Below are positions 15,191 to 23,369 of a DNA stretch of 64,000 bases, piece after piece. The stretch covers positions 1-64,000 of the forward strand of contig NZ_NQKX01000006.1 of the NCBI RefSeq assembly GCF_002252635.1, written 5' to 3'. The position numbers were made by a program, and so were the translations under genes. Source of the DNA: Synechococcus sp. MW101C3. Lineage in GTDB: Bacteria; Cyanobacteriota; Cyanobacteriia; PCC-6307; Cyanobiaceae. Position 1 is the first letter of the stretch. Each line of letters begins with the position of its first letter. The notes under the pieces were generated by a model. That model had not been told where the DNA came from, searched no databases, and saw only the letters and a list, made by a program, of their open reading frames with translations.

Positions 15191-15436
15191 TCAGAGCCCG
15201 CCGCGCGCCTTGACCAGCCACTGCCGCGTGCCTTCATCGTGGCTGGCCAGATGCTCCTTCACCTGCTCAGCGGTGACGGGCAGATTCCATTGCGCGCCCA
15301 GTTCCACGATCCGCTGCAAGGTGCCCTTCGGGTCTTGCAGCGCCTGGCGGAACAGCAACTGGGTGAGCTCGTGGTCTTGCTGGATGCGGGCGTACAGCTC
15401 GGCAACGGGGGTTGGAGCAGCGCTGGAATCTGTCAT
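15191..15436 (-). CDS. Nif11-like leader-peptide family protein without core peptide
   Basis: An 81-residue protein. The middle part, VAELYARIQQDHELTQLLFRQ then LQRIVELGAQWNLPVTAEQV, follows the Nif11 pattern ('F...V..D..L...L......E.....A...G......EL'). In picocyanobacteria this domain serves as leader of lanthipeptide (prochlorosin) precursors, cleaved after a double Gly. Here the chain ends KARGGL and stop, so a GG is present but no Cys/Ser/Thr-rich core follows, in this or the neighbouring frames. It may be a stand-alone Nif11 protein. The gene lies 34 bases after the glycosyltransferase on the same strand. No LanM enzyme is in the window. Confidence 0.75.
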   Translation of the reverse strand: MTDSSAAPTPVAELYARIQQDHELTQLLFRQALQDPKGTLQRIVELGAQWNLPVTAEQVKEHLASHDEGTRQWLVKARGGL

Positions 15437-15470
15437 GGAAACGGATGGGAGCCGTTGATCTGGTTCGACG

Positions 15471-17570
15471 TTATGGGTGGCTGGTGAGTGGGGCGAGAGA
15501 TTGTGTGGTGTTGATGGACTTCGGCACCAGGCTGCGGCGGAAGGGGCGTGCCTCCCGCGGTGCCCGCAGCAGCTGGGAGAACAGCACCGCCAGCGCCTTC
15601 CACTCCGGCGGAGCCTGACGCTGCGGCCAGCTGCCCGGGGTGCAGTACAGAAACTGAATGAGCGCGTTGTGGCTGTCCCAGCTGAGCGCCTCCCAGGCCA
15701 GTGCCACGTTCCGTTCGCGTTTGGCCAGGCAGCTGGCCGGCAGGGGCGCCGGCAGGCCAGGCAGCTGCAGGGTGGCCTCGCTGAACGGCGGCAGGTCGGC
15801 GGTGAGGCGGCCTTCCAACCCCCGCTCGCTGATGGCTTCGAGCTGGAGCGTGCAGGTGATCCCCTCCGCCCGCAGCTGGACCGGCAGGTGGAGCGCCAGC
15901 CAGGGGGTGGGATCGAGACAGGGGGGATCGATGCAGCAGCGCAACGCCACCAGCAGGGCAAAGGTGTTGAGGCCGCCCCAGAACAGCCCCACCCAGTGGG
16001 TGGTGGGAGCCAGCGGGCCCGCCTGCAGCTGCAGCAGCACGGCGCCGAGGTTGGCGAGGTTGACCACCAGCAGCACGAGCAGCGGCAACATCAACGACCA
16101 GGCGCCTCCGCCGTGCTGGCGCAGGCGGTGCTTGGGCGTGATCGTGAAGCCTCCGCCCGGCATCACCAGGCTGCGCAGCACGGTGATCGCCAGTGGCACC
16201 GCCAACAGCCAGCTCATCAGCTCCGGCAGCAGGGCATGGCGGGAGCCGCGGGTGAGCCAGCCCACCAGGGCCAGTTGGCTGCAGAGCACGGGCAGGGCGT
16301 AAACGAGAAACTGCTCGAGCGTCATGCGGATCGGCAGGATGCCGAGCAGCCCCACACACAACGGCATCAGCAGCAGGATCAGCCGGGGCAGGTTGTTGAA
16401 CCAGTGCAGCAGCCCCTCGCTGTAGGAGAAGCGCTGCTGGGCCGAGAGCCCCCGCAGCCGCAGCGGATTGGCGTTCAGGCGCAGGGTCTGCAGGGTGCCG
16501 GTGCACCAGCGCAAGCGCTGCTGGACGAAATCGGCCATCGTTTCCGCCGCCAGACCAGCGCTGAGCTTCTCCGGCAGGTACACGAGGCGATGGCCGCGGG
16601 CGGTGAGCTCCAGGCCGGCCACGAAATCCTCGGAGAGCGCCCCCGGGTTGAACCCACCGATGGCCGCCAGCGCCGAACGCCGCACCACGAAGGAGGTGCC
16701 GGCACAGACGACGGCGGCATTGCCATCCCGCACCGGCTGGATCCAGCGGTAGAAGCTCTCCTCATCGGGCAGCAGCCAGCGCTCCATCGCCAGGTTGCGC
16801 ATCAACGGATCGGCGTTGATGAAGGTCTGGGGGGTTTGCACCAGCGCCACATCCGCCTCCAGAAAGAAGCCGAGCGTGCGCTCGAGAAAGTGGGTCTGCG
16901 GGATGAAGTCGGCATCGAACACCGCCACCAGTTCCGCATGGCTGTGGCTGAGACCGAAATTCAGATTGCCCGCCTTGGCGCCGCGGCGATCGAGGCGGCT
17001 GAGGTAAGTGCAACCGAGGCGGTTGGCGAGCTCTTCCACCTCAGCGCGGCCGCTGTCGTCGAGCACGAACACGCGCTTGTGGGGATAACGCATCGCCGTC
17101 ACGCCCACCAGACAGCGCCGCAACACCGCCAGCGGCTCGCCGCAGGTGGGAATCAGCACATCCACCGGCGGCTGCCAGGTTCCGGTGCGGAAACAGGCTT
17201 CGAGTCGATCGGCCTGCCGCTCCCGTGGCGGAATCGCGCGCCAGCTGAGCAGGATCTGCATCATGCCGGTGCCCAGCAGGAAGGCTTCGCAGCCCAGCAG
17301 CACCAGGGAGAGGGTGAGCGCCAGCGCTGATGAGGTGTTGAGGCTGAAGCCCACCCGCCACACCAGGTAACGCAGCACCAGAAACAGCAGCAGCGCCACC
17401 GCCAATCGGCGCGCCGCCAGCGGACGCAGGGCTTCAGGCCGGTGGGTGAGCCAGCGGGCCGCCGCCAGCACCAACAGCACCGGCAGCAGGGCGGGGGCCA
17501 GCGAGGCCGAAGGAATCAGAGGGAAGGCGTCCAAGGTGGGGTCGGCGTTCCCTGAATACCGTCCCAACAC
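15471..17570 (-). CDS. Cellulose-synthase-like processive glycosyltransferase (GT2)
   Basis: A 699-residue inner-membrane glycosyltransferase. About four N-terminal helices (residues 20-110) precede a GT-A domain with all processive GT2 motifs: DD at 171-172 (VLDDSGR), DAD at 219-221, ED at 314-315 (SEDF) and QQRLRW at 350-355. About five further helices follow. The C-terminal domain resembles PilZ (AISERGLEGRL near residue 585), but the RxxxR c-di-GMP arginines that should stand before LALHLPVQL are missing. No bcsB, bcsC or bcsZ gene is near, so the polymer is unknown. A Nif11-like gene follows after 34 bases. Confidence 0.88.
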   Translation of the reverse strand: MLGRYSGNADPTLDAFPLIPSASLAPALLPVLLVLAAARWLTHRPEALRPLAARRLAVALLLFLVLRYLVWRVGFSLNTSSALALTLSLVLLGCEAFLLGTGMMQILLSWRAIPPRERQADRLEACFRTGTWQPPVDVLIPTCGEPLAVLRRCLVGVTAMRYPHKRVFVLDDSGRAEVEELANRLGCTYLSRLDRRGAKAGNLNFGLSHSHAELVAVFDADFIPQTHFLERTLGFFLEADVALVQTPQTFINADPLMRNLAMERWLLPDEESFYRWIQPVRDGNAAVVCAGTSFVVRRSALAAIGGFNPGALSEDFVAGLELTARGHRLVYLPEKLSAGLAAETMADFVQQRLRWCTGTLQTLRLNANPLRLRGLSAQQRFSYSEGLLHWFNNLPRLILLLMPLCVGLLGILPIRMTLEQFLVYALPVLCSQLALVGWLTRGSRHALLPELMSWLLAVPLAITVLRSLVMPGGGFTITPKHRLRQHGGGAWSLMLPLLVLLVVNLANLGAVLLQLQAGPLAPTTHWVGLFWGGLNTFALLVALRCCIDPPCLDPTPWLALHLPVQLRAEGITCTLQLEAISERGLEGRLTADLPPFSEATLQLPGLPAPLPASCLAKRERNVALAWEALSWDSHNALIQFLYCTPGSWPQRQAPPEWKALAVLFSQLLRAPREARPFRRSLVPKSINTTQSLAPLTSHP

Positions 17571-17768
17571 CTTGCCGGATGCATTCCTGCGCCGTGGAAA
17601 TCGCCGGCCGGGCCTGTGACAGGGTGCGTCTGAGCGTTGCTTGGCCAGCGGGACAGGGGCGCTCGCCTCTGGCGCGTTGGTGTTCTGGGTTGCGCTCAGG
17701 CGAGTGGCGCTCAGCCGGGTTCAGGCTGGCACAAGGGGTGGGTAGGCCACGCCGCGCAGCCGCTCGCT

Positions 17769-18197
17769 TCAGGCCGCGCAGGGCGAGTCGAGCTCCTCCT
17801 GTTCGGATGCGGAGGCATCTTCCATGGTGCGGGCGTCGAGGCAGAGCACCTTGCGCAGTTGGGCGTAGTTGGAGGCCTGGGATTTGTGGCCCTCCTGGGC
17901 TGCGGCGAACTCCGCGCGCTGAAGAACGTGGTGCAGATGGGTGAGCAGATACGTGCTGATCACGGCGGACACGAGCACGTCACTTTTCTCGGCGCCACGG
18001 CCCGATCGATCGCTGCGGCCGGCGGCGCGGGCTGCAGTGCTGGCGGCAGCCTGGGCTGGCAGTTTGCTGGCGGCGCGCCTGGCGGGCTTCGAGGCTGCCA
18101 CCTGGCTTGCCTTGGTGTCGCCGGGGGTGGTGGGTCCGTCCGTGGCCCGGGTCACAGCTTTCGTCATGGCTTTGGTCATGGCTTGGGGGCGGCGCAT
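17769..18197 (-). CDS. Basic Ala/Lys-rich protein with conserved C-terminal domain, unknown
   Basis: A 142-residue protein from the ATG at 18197. The first 70 residues are low-complexity and rich in Ala, Lys, Arg, Thr and Ser (MTKAMTKAVTRATDG, SKPARRAASKLPAQAAAS), like an H1-type histone tail. The C-terminal 70 residues have normal composition (SDVLVSAVISTYLLTHLHHVL, NYAQLRKVLCLDARTME). DNA or RNA binding by the tail is inference. It is divergent from a ribbon-helix-helix gene, and the 85-base gap between them carries phased repeats, so both may be controlled by the RHH protein. Confidence 0.55.
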   Translation of the reverse strand: MRRPQAMTKAMTKAVTRATDGPTTPGDTKASQVAASKPARRAASKLPAQAAASTAARAAGRSDRSGRGAEKSDVLVSAVISTYLLTHLHHVLQRAEFAAAQEGHKSQASNYAQLRKVLCLDARTMEDASASEQEELDSPCAA

Positions 18198-18234
18198 GCG
18201 CAGAGCTCCACAAGCATACGGCTGGATACTATCC

Positions 18235-18262
18235 CTGTGCACCTCTGTACACTCGTGTGTAG
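18235..18262. promoter_or_regulatory. Three phased TGTxxAC-like repeats, candidate operator
   Basis: Three similar 8-mers begin exactly 10 bases apart: CTGTGCAC at 18235, CTGTACAC at 18245 and CGTGTGTAG at 18254-18262 (GTGTGTAG in phase at 18255). They lie on one face of the helix, 21 bases upstream of the GTG start of the ribbon-helix-helix gene and in the promoter gap it shares with the basic protein. RHH repressors commonly bind such tandem half-sites in their own promoter, so autoregulation is the natural guess. Confidence 0.5.
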
Positions 18263-18282
18263 AGCAAGCGCACCCTGGGGCC

Positions 18283-18615
18283 GTGGCCACCCGTCAGACC
18301 TCCGCCAGCGGCCGCCCCAAGTCACCTCGCATTCAGGTGGTGCTGCCTGAAGAACTCTGTGAACGGCTCGCCGCGGTGGCGGAGGCGGAGTCGCGCACGG
18401 TCAGCAACATGGCCAAGGTGCTCATCCAGCAGGGCCTGGATCGTCTCGATCAGCCGCCGCCCGAGCTGCCGCCGGAACGGCCGCGCGATGCCCGCAGTCA
18501 GCGCCAGTTGCGCACCGATCAGTTCCGCCAAGCCCTGGAGCGGCAGCAACGCAATGGACCAGGTCGTCTGCGGGGGGCGCCGCGGCGCCTACGGCTCTAC
18601 CGGCCGGCGAGCTGA
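18283..18615 (+). CDS. Ribbon-helix-helix (CopG/Arc-type) DNA-binding protein
   Basis: A 110-residue protein starting at the GTG at 18283. A short basic arm is followed by the RHH fold: beta strand RIQVVLPEEL (about residues 15-24), helix A (CERLAAVAEAES) and helix B (TVSNMAKVLIQQGLDRL). The remaining 55 residues are Pro-, Arg- and Gln-rich and probably disordered. RHH proteins act as dimers on direct repeats, and three phased repeats lie just upstream. No toxin-like partner is seen; the divergent neighbour is a basic Ala/Lys-rich protein. GTG is preferred because upstream extension shows no protein-like sequence. Confidence 0.7.
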   Translation: MATRQTSASGRPKSPRIQVVLPEELCERLAAVAEAESRTVSNMAKVLIQQGLDRLDQPPPELPPERPRDARSQRQLRTDQFRQALERQQRNGPGRLRGAPRRLRLYRPAS

Positions 18616-18687
18616 ACGGCTTTCTGGTCCGCCGGTTGACCGCGGCTTGGGCTGGCCGGTGCCTGCGGCGGCGGCAGTGGCGGGCGC

Positions 18688-19845
18688 TCAGGTGGTGGGA
18701 GTTGCGCGTACGCCCAGCACTGCGCTGCGGGAGGCCCCGGTGACGGAAGGCAGGGAACCGGGATGGCGGTGGTGGTGCCACCAGGCCAGCAGCGCGAAAC
18801 CCAGCGCTTCCCGCTGGGCCGGCTCCACCCCCAGCTCCGACAGGGGCCTCACCATCACGCCGCGGCAGCGCTGGCGGAGCTCACGCACCAGCGTGCCGTT
18901 GTGGGCGCCGCCGCCGGCCAGTACCAGCTCCACTGGCCGGGTGCCCCGCTCCAGGTCCTGAGCGACAACCGCCGCACTGAAGGCGGTGAGGGTGGCAAGT
19001 GCATCTGCCTGCTGGGTGGCAAGTCCTGAGTTCCCGGGTTCGGCTGCCAGGGCGAGTTCCTGCAGGCGGCGGCGCAGATCCTCCTGGCCGAACAGTTCGC
19101 GGCCGGTGGACTTCGGCGGTGGCAAGTGGAAATAGTCGTCCTGCAGCCAACGGGCGATCAAGGCGTTCTGCACCTTGCCGCGGGCAGCCCAGGCGCCATC
19201 GCGGTCGTAGCCGAGGCGGCCATCACTGAACTGCGCCACCGCAAGGTCGATCAGAGTGTTGGCCGGGCCGCAGTCCCAGCCCGTCACCGGGGCCTGCCGC
19301 TCCGGGCCACTGGCCGGCGGCAGCAAGGTGAGATTGGCGATGCCACCGAGGTTGAGCACCGCCCGCCAGCCGCCGATGCGTGGCAGCAACGCGGCATCGG
19401 CGGCTGGCACCAGTGGCGCGCCATGCCCGCCGAGTGCCAGGTCATGGGCGCGCAGATCAAACACCACCGGCGTGTGCAACAGCTGGGCCAGCAGGGGGCC
19501 CTGCAGGAGTTGCCAGCTGGCACCGCGACCTTCGGGTGTGGGCGGGCGATGCCAGAGGGTCTGGCCATGGCAGCCCACCAGCTCCGCCTCGCCGGCAGGA
19601 TCGCAGCTGCGGGCGGCGCGCGCCTGTTCGACGGTGACCGCCTCCGCCAGATCCAATAGCGCGGCGGCGGTGTGTGGCTCCCCCTGACCCACCGCCACCA
19701 ACTGGGAGCGCAGCGGCTCGAGGTAGGGGGTCGAGGTGCTGTGCAAGACACGCCAACGGGGATGGTCGCGAGGACCTTCAAAGCTGGCCAGCACGGCGTC
19801 GATGCCATCGGCGCTTGTGCCGCTCATCAGGCCCAGAACCTTCAT
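18688..19845 (-). CDS. anmK: Anhydro-N-acetylmuramic acid kinase
   Basis: AnmK cleaves and phosphorylates 1,6-anhydro-MurNAc from peptidoglycan turnover to MurNAc-6-phosphate. The 385-residue protein begins MKVLGLMSGTSADGIDAVLA, the family's ATP-binding signature, and contains GCHGQTLWHRP, LNLGGIANLTLLP, TGWDCGPANTLID and LAGGGAHNGTLV, all AnmK hallmarks. Length fits. It follows the trkA gene by 4 bases and is the last gene of a long minus-strand run. The partner MurQ etherase is not in the window. Confidence 0.95.
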   Translation of the reverse strand: MKVLGLMSGTSADGIDAVLASFEGPRDHPRWRVLHSTSTPYLEPLRSQLVAVGQGEPHTAAALLDLAEAVTVEQARAARSCDPAGEAELVGCHGQTLWHRPPTPEGRGASWQLLQGPLLAQLLHTPVVFDLRAHDLALGGHGAPLVPAADAALLPRIGGWRAVLNLGGIANLTLLPPASGPERQAPVTGWDCGPANTLIDLAVAQFSDGRLGYDRDGAWAARGKVQNALIARWLQDDYFHLPPPKSTGRELFGQEDLRRRLQELALAAEPGNSGLATQQADALATLTAFSAAVVAQDLERGTRPVELVLAGGGAHNGTLVRELRQRCRGVMVRPLSELGVEPAQREALGFALLAWWHHHRHPGSLPSVTGASRSAVLGVRATPTT

Positions 19846-19849
19846 CGGC

Positions 19850-20554
19850 TCAATGGGAGGGAAGGGCCTCGAGCGCCTCGCTGCTGCCCATCACCACCAG
19901 CAGTTCGTCCTCGTTGAGCACGTGGGAGGCCGGCGGGTTCACGGTGAGGTGGTTCTGGGGACCGGCCGCCAGCACGCTGACGTCGTGGTTCTTGCGCAGG
20001 TTCAGATCGCGCAACGAGCGACCCACGAACGCCGACGGCACCTTGATCTCCTCGATGCTGTTGCGGTCGTCGAGACGCAGCCGCTCCAGCAAGTTGGGCC
20101 GCACCAACTCCATGCCGAGCCGGGTGCCCTGCATCTTCGAAGGGAACACCACCCGATCGGCGCCGACCCGCCGGAGCATCTTTTCGTGCAGATCGCTGGT
20201 GGCCCGCGCGATCACCTGGCGCACGCGGCTGCCGGGAGCATCCTTGACGATCAAGGTGGCGGTGATGCTCGCCTCGATCGGCTCACTGATCGCCACCACC
20301 ACCGTGCCCACATCAAGGGCGCCAGCTGCGCGCAGCGCTTCCTCATCGGTGCAGTCCACGACCCGCGCCTCGATGGCCGGGTCCACCTGGCGCATTTCAT
20401 CGATCGCCCGCTGGGAGTTGTCGATGGCCAGCACCTCCGCATCGAAGCGGAGCAACTCCTTGCAGACGGCACTGCCGAAGCGGCCCACGCCGATCACGGC
20501 GAAGCTTCTCGATACCGTGTCGCTGCCACCTTGCCACTGCCACCACTGGGTCAT
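19850..20554 (-). CDS. TrkA/KtrA-type potassium channel regulatory subunit
   Basis: A 234-residue cytosolic RCK protein. The N-terminal Rossmann domain has FAVIGVGRFGSAVCKEL (about residues 17-33), an acidic end to strand 2 (LAIDNS), and DCTDEEAL; the C-terminal TrkA_C domain covers about residues 150-230 (EIKVPSAFVGRSLRDLNLRKN). Such subunits gate a KtrB/TrkH membrane channel in response to NAD(H) or nucleotides. The matching ktrB gene immediately upstream is a pseudogene, so this subunit has no visible partner here. The ATG at 20554 is used; upstream in-frame sequence belongs to the ktrB remnant. Confidence 0.88.
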   Translation of the reverse strand: MTQWWQWQGGSDTVSRSFAVIGVGRFGSAVCKELLRFDAEVLAIDNSQRAIDEMRQVDPAIEARVVDCTDEEALRAAGALDVGTVVVAISEPIEASITATLIVKDAPGSRVRQVIARATSDLHEKMLRRVGADRVVFPSKMQGTRLGMELVRPNLLERLRLDDRNSIEEIKVPSAFVGRSLRDLNLRKNHDVSVLAAGPQNHLTVNPPASHVLNEDELLVVMGSSEALEALPSH

Positions 20555-20597
20555 GAGCGGTGCAATGGCAGGGGATACAGGGAAAGGCGCATGACGA

Positions 20598-21037
20598 TCA
20601 GAGGGAGAGCTCTTCGCGGGGATAGCCCACACGATTGTGGGTCCTGTTGGGGTAGAGGGAGGAGAGCAGCAGCAGAATCCCCACCCGGCCCACAAGCATG
20701 CCCACCATCAGCACCAACTGCCCCCAGCGGTTGAACTGGGCGGTGACGCCCACATCGAGCCTCACGGCGTCGAAGGCCAAGCACCGGGGCCATGGCCACC
20801 ACGCACAGCACGAAGCAGGGCGAATGTGGTGGTTGTGGTGCCGACACCGATGATCGACAGCTGCATGACCGTGATCACCGAGGTGACGGTGAACAACCCT
20901 TCCCACCAGCACACGTCGTCGTTGGAGCAGAACGGGCTGGCCATCACCACGGCGCCCACGGTCACCACCAGCATCCCTGTCACCAGGGTGAACTGCGGAA
21001 CGATGAGACGGTGCTGCCAGCCCGATCGTGTGATCAC
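20598..21037 (-). pseudogene. KtrB/TrkH-type K+ transporter, internally deleted and frameshifted
   Basis: Two segments of a TrkH/KtrB protein survive in different frames. The first (from 21037) reads VPQFTLVTGMLVVTVGAVVMASP, LFTVTSVITV, matching the first membrane helix and pore region. The second (ending 20598) reads FDAV, GVTAQFNRWGQLVLMVGMLV, GRVGILLLLSS, YPREELSL, matching the C-terminal end of KtrB. About 300 internal residues, including three of the four pore motifs, are gone. It lies between the peroxiredoxin (4-base overlap) and the intact regulatory subunit, exactly where ktrB is expected. Confidence 0.8.
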
Positions 21038-21669
21038 GTGTTGGGCTGGGGGGTCATGCGCAGGTAGGGCTTGACCTCAGTGACGCCTTTGGGGAACTTG
21101 GCCCGGGCGTCTTCGGTGGAGATCGAGGGAACCACGACGCAGTCGTCGCCCTGCTGCCAGTTCACCGGTGTGGCCACCTGGTGGTGATCGGTGAGCTGCA
21201 GGGAATCGATCACCCGGAGGATTTCATGGAAGTTCCGGCCCGTGCTGGCGGGATAGGTGATCTGCAGACGCAGTTTCTTGCTGGGATCGATGATGAACAC
21301 CGAACGCACGGTGAGGTTGTTCAGCGCCTTCGGGTGGATCATCCCGTACAGATCGCTCACTGATTTGTCCGCATCCGCCAGGATCGGATAATCAACGATC
21401 GTGCACTGGGTTTCATTGATGTCGCCGATCCAGCCTTTGTGGCTCTCGGCGGAATCAACGCTCAGGGCAATCGTCTTGACATTGCGCTTCTCCCACTCCG
21501 GGCGCAGGCGGGCCACTTCACCCAGCTCCGTGGTGCACACGGGGGTGTAGTCAGCCGGGTGGGAAAACAGCACGACCCAGCTGTCGCCGGCGAAGTCGTA
21601 GAGGTTGATCGGACCCAGCTGGGAGTCCTGGGTGAAATCGGGGACGGTGTCACCGAGTTGAAGAGGCAT
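21034..21669 (-). CDS. 1-Cys peroxiredoxin (AhpC/TSA family, Prx6-like)
   Basis: A 211-residue thiol peroxidase that reduces H2O2 and organic peroxides. The peroxidatic Cys is Cys45 in SHPADYTPVCTTE, and the long C-terminal extension (ITYPASTGRNFHEILRVIDSLQLTDHHQVATPVNW and GDDCVVVPSIS) identifies the Prx6/1-Cys class rather than typical 2-Cys AhpC. The start is the ATG at 21669. Its stop overlaps the remnant of ktrB. Another peroxiredoxin (bcp) lies about 6 kb away. Confidence 0.93.
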   Translation of the reverse strand: MPLQLGDTVPDFTQDSQLGPINLYDFAGDSWVVLFSHPADYTPVCTTELGEVARLRPEWEKRNVKTIALSVDSAESHKGWIGDINETQCTIVDYPILADADKSVSDLYGMIHPKALNNLTVRSVFIIDPSKKLRLQITYPASTGRNFHEILRVIDSLQLTDHHQVATPVNWQQGDDCVVVPSISTEDARAKFPKGVTEVKPYLRMTPQPNT

Positions 21670-21713
21670 GGCAGGGGGGATGAGACATGGTTGATCGTGC
21701 CATAGCCCTGCGG

Positions 21714-23351
21714 TCAGCTGACCCGGGTGATCATCCAGTTACGCAGTCCCTCCAGGCCGAAGTTTGCGGTCGCTGACACAAACAGCATGGTGGGGTGCAA
21801 GGTGCGGGCCAGCTCCAGCGCCTGCGCGTCGCAGCGGTCGATCTGGTTGCCCACCATCTGACGCGGCGCGGTGCTGCCGAGGGTGTCGAGCAGGGCGTTC
21901 ACCGCTTCGAGCTGCTGCGGCCAGGCCGGGTCCGAAAGATCGACCACCACCAGCAGCTGATCAGCGTCGAGGGTTTCCTCCAGCGTCGAGCGGAACGCCT
22001 CCACCAGGGGCGGCGGGAGGGCGCGGATGAAGCCGACCGTGTCAGTGATCAACAGCCGCACCAGCCCCCCTTGCCCATCCGGCAGGTCAAGCCGCCGCGT
22101 GGTGGGATCGAGGGTGGCGAACAGCTTGTTCTCGGCCAGCACCTCCTCCCCCGCCACCGGGCGGGTGAGGGCATTGAGCAGGGAGCTCTTGCCGGCATTG
22201 GTGTAGCCCACCAGGGCCAGCCGCCTGACGCCCTGGCGTCCCTCGCGCAGGCGCGCCCGGTGCTCCCCCAGCCGCTGAACCTCCCGCTGCAGGCGGTCGA
22301 GGCGTCGGGCAATGGCCCGCCGGTCTTTTTCCAGCTGGGTTTCCCCCGGGCCCCGGGTGCCGATGCCACCCCCCTGACGCGAGAGGCTCTGGCCGCGGCC
22401 GCTGAGCCGCGGCAGCCGGTAGCGCAGCTGGGCCAGTTCCACCTGCAGACGCCCGGCGCCGCTGGCGGCCCGCTGGGCAAAGATGTCGAGAATCAGTTCG
22501 GTGCGGTCGCTGATCGGCAGGTCCAGCAGCCGCTCCAGGTTGCGGGCCTGCACCGGCGTCAGGTCCCGATCGGTCACCACCAGGGTGGCTCCCAGTCGGC
22601 GGGCCTCCAGGGCCGCCTCGCGCAGTTTCCCTTCCCCCCACAGCGTCTGGGGCGCCGCTTGCTGGCGCTTCTGCTGGATCAAGCCCACCGGCAGCGCGCC
22701 GGCGCTGCGCACCAGCCCTTCGAGCTCGGCGATGTCGCGCTGGCTGGCGGCACCGTCCTCACCGATCAGGGCCAGCAACAGCACCCGCTCGGGCCCAGCC
22801 TGGGGCGCCGGCCCCGGGGCGTCGTTGGCGGCCTCCGCGGGCAATGGCGAGTCAGCGGCCTCGCAGAGCTCGGCCAGGTCGGCCTCTCGGTACAGGGCCC
22901 AGGGGCGCCCCTCCTCCTGGCTGATGGTGTAGGACGCTGCCGCCCAGCGCCCCCCCGCGGCGGCCTTGTCGGGGTAGCGCAGCCACACCAGCGGCTCCAG
23001 ATCGAGCCCCACCAGCGCTTCGCTGGCCAGCGGCTCCAGGCCGGGCTTGCGGCCCACGCAGGTGATCAGGCGCAGGTCGCTCCCCTGGCGCCGCTCGCTG
23101 CCGGGCAGTCGCTCGATCAGCCGGCCCGATTGCTCCAGTGGCCCCACCCACAGCAGGCGGGTGAGGCCGCGGCCGTCCACCACCAGGCTCAGCGGCAGCT
23201 CCAGCTCACGGGCCTCGGCGGCCAGCCGTTGCAGGCAGAGCAGTTCCGCGCCTCCCCCTTCCGGGTGCCGGCGGTGAGACAGCCGCTCCAGGCGGCGTTT
23301 CTGGGCGGGGCGCAGACCGCTGACACGCCCCATCAGCACAGCTTGTTTCAA
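21714..23351 (-). CDS. hflX: Ribosome-associated GTPase HflX
   Basis: A 545-residue GTPase that splits stalled ribosomes under stress. The N-terminal 190 residues are the extended cyanobacterial region; the HflX glycine-rich linker and helical domain follow (LRYRLPRLSGRGQSLSRQGGG, GTRGPGETQLEKDRR). The G domain has P-loop GYTNAGKSS, switch II DTVGFIRALPP, and NQID where NKxD is usual (G4 is MVGNQIDRC). The Asn-Gln-x-Asp variant is the only oddity. It sits downstream of a HAD hydrolase gene, 18 bases apart, on the same strand. Confidence 0.93.
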   Translation of the reverse strand: MKQAVLMGRVSGLRPAQKRRLERLSHRRHPEGGGAELLCLQRLAAEARELELPLSLVVDGRGLTRLLWVGPLEQSGRLIERLPGSERRQGSDLRLITCVGRKPGLEPLASEALVGLDLEPLVWLRYPDKAAAGGRWAAASYTISQEEGRPWALYREADLAELCEAADSPLPAEAANDAPGPAPQAGPERVLLLALIGEDGAASQRDIAELEGLVRSAGALPVGLIQQKRQQAAPQTLWGEGKLREAALEARRLGATLVVTDRDLTPVQARNLERLLDLPISDRTELILDIFAQRAASGAGRLQVELAQLRYRLPRLSGRGQSLSRQGGGIGTRGPGETQLEKDRRAIARRLDRLQREVQRLGEHRARLREGRQGVRRLALVGYTNAGKSSLLNALTRPVAGEEVLAENKLFATLDPTTRRLDLPDGQGGLVRLLITDTVGFIRALPPPLVEAFRSTLEETLDADQLLVVVDLSDPAWPQQLEAVNALLDTLGSTAPRQMVGNQIDRCDAQALELARTLHPTMLFVSATANFGLEGLRNWMITRVS

Positions 23352-23369
23352 CGGCGCGGGTGCATCGGG

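Noticed and set aside
15477-17330. Plus-strand frame of over 600 codons
   Set aside because: Antisense shadow of the glycosyltransferase; GC-rich DNA keeps such frames open.
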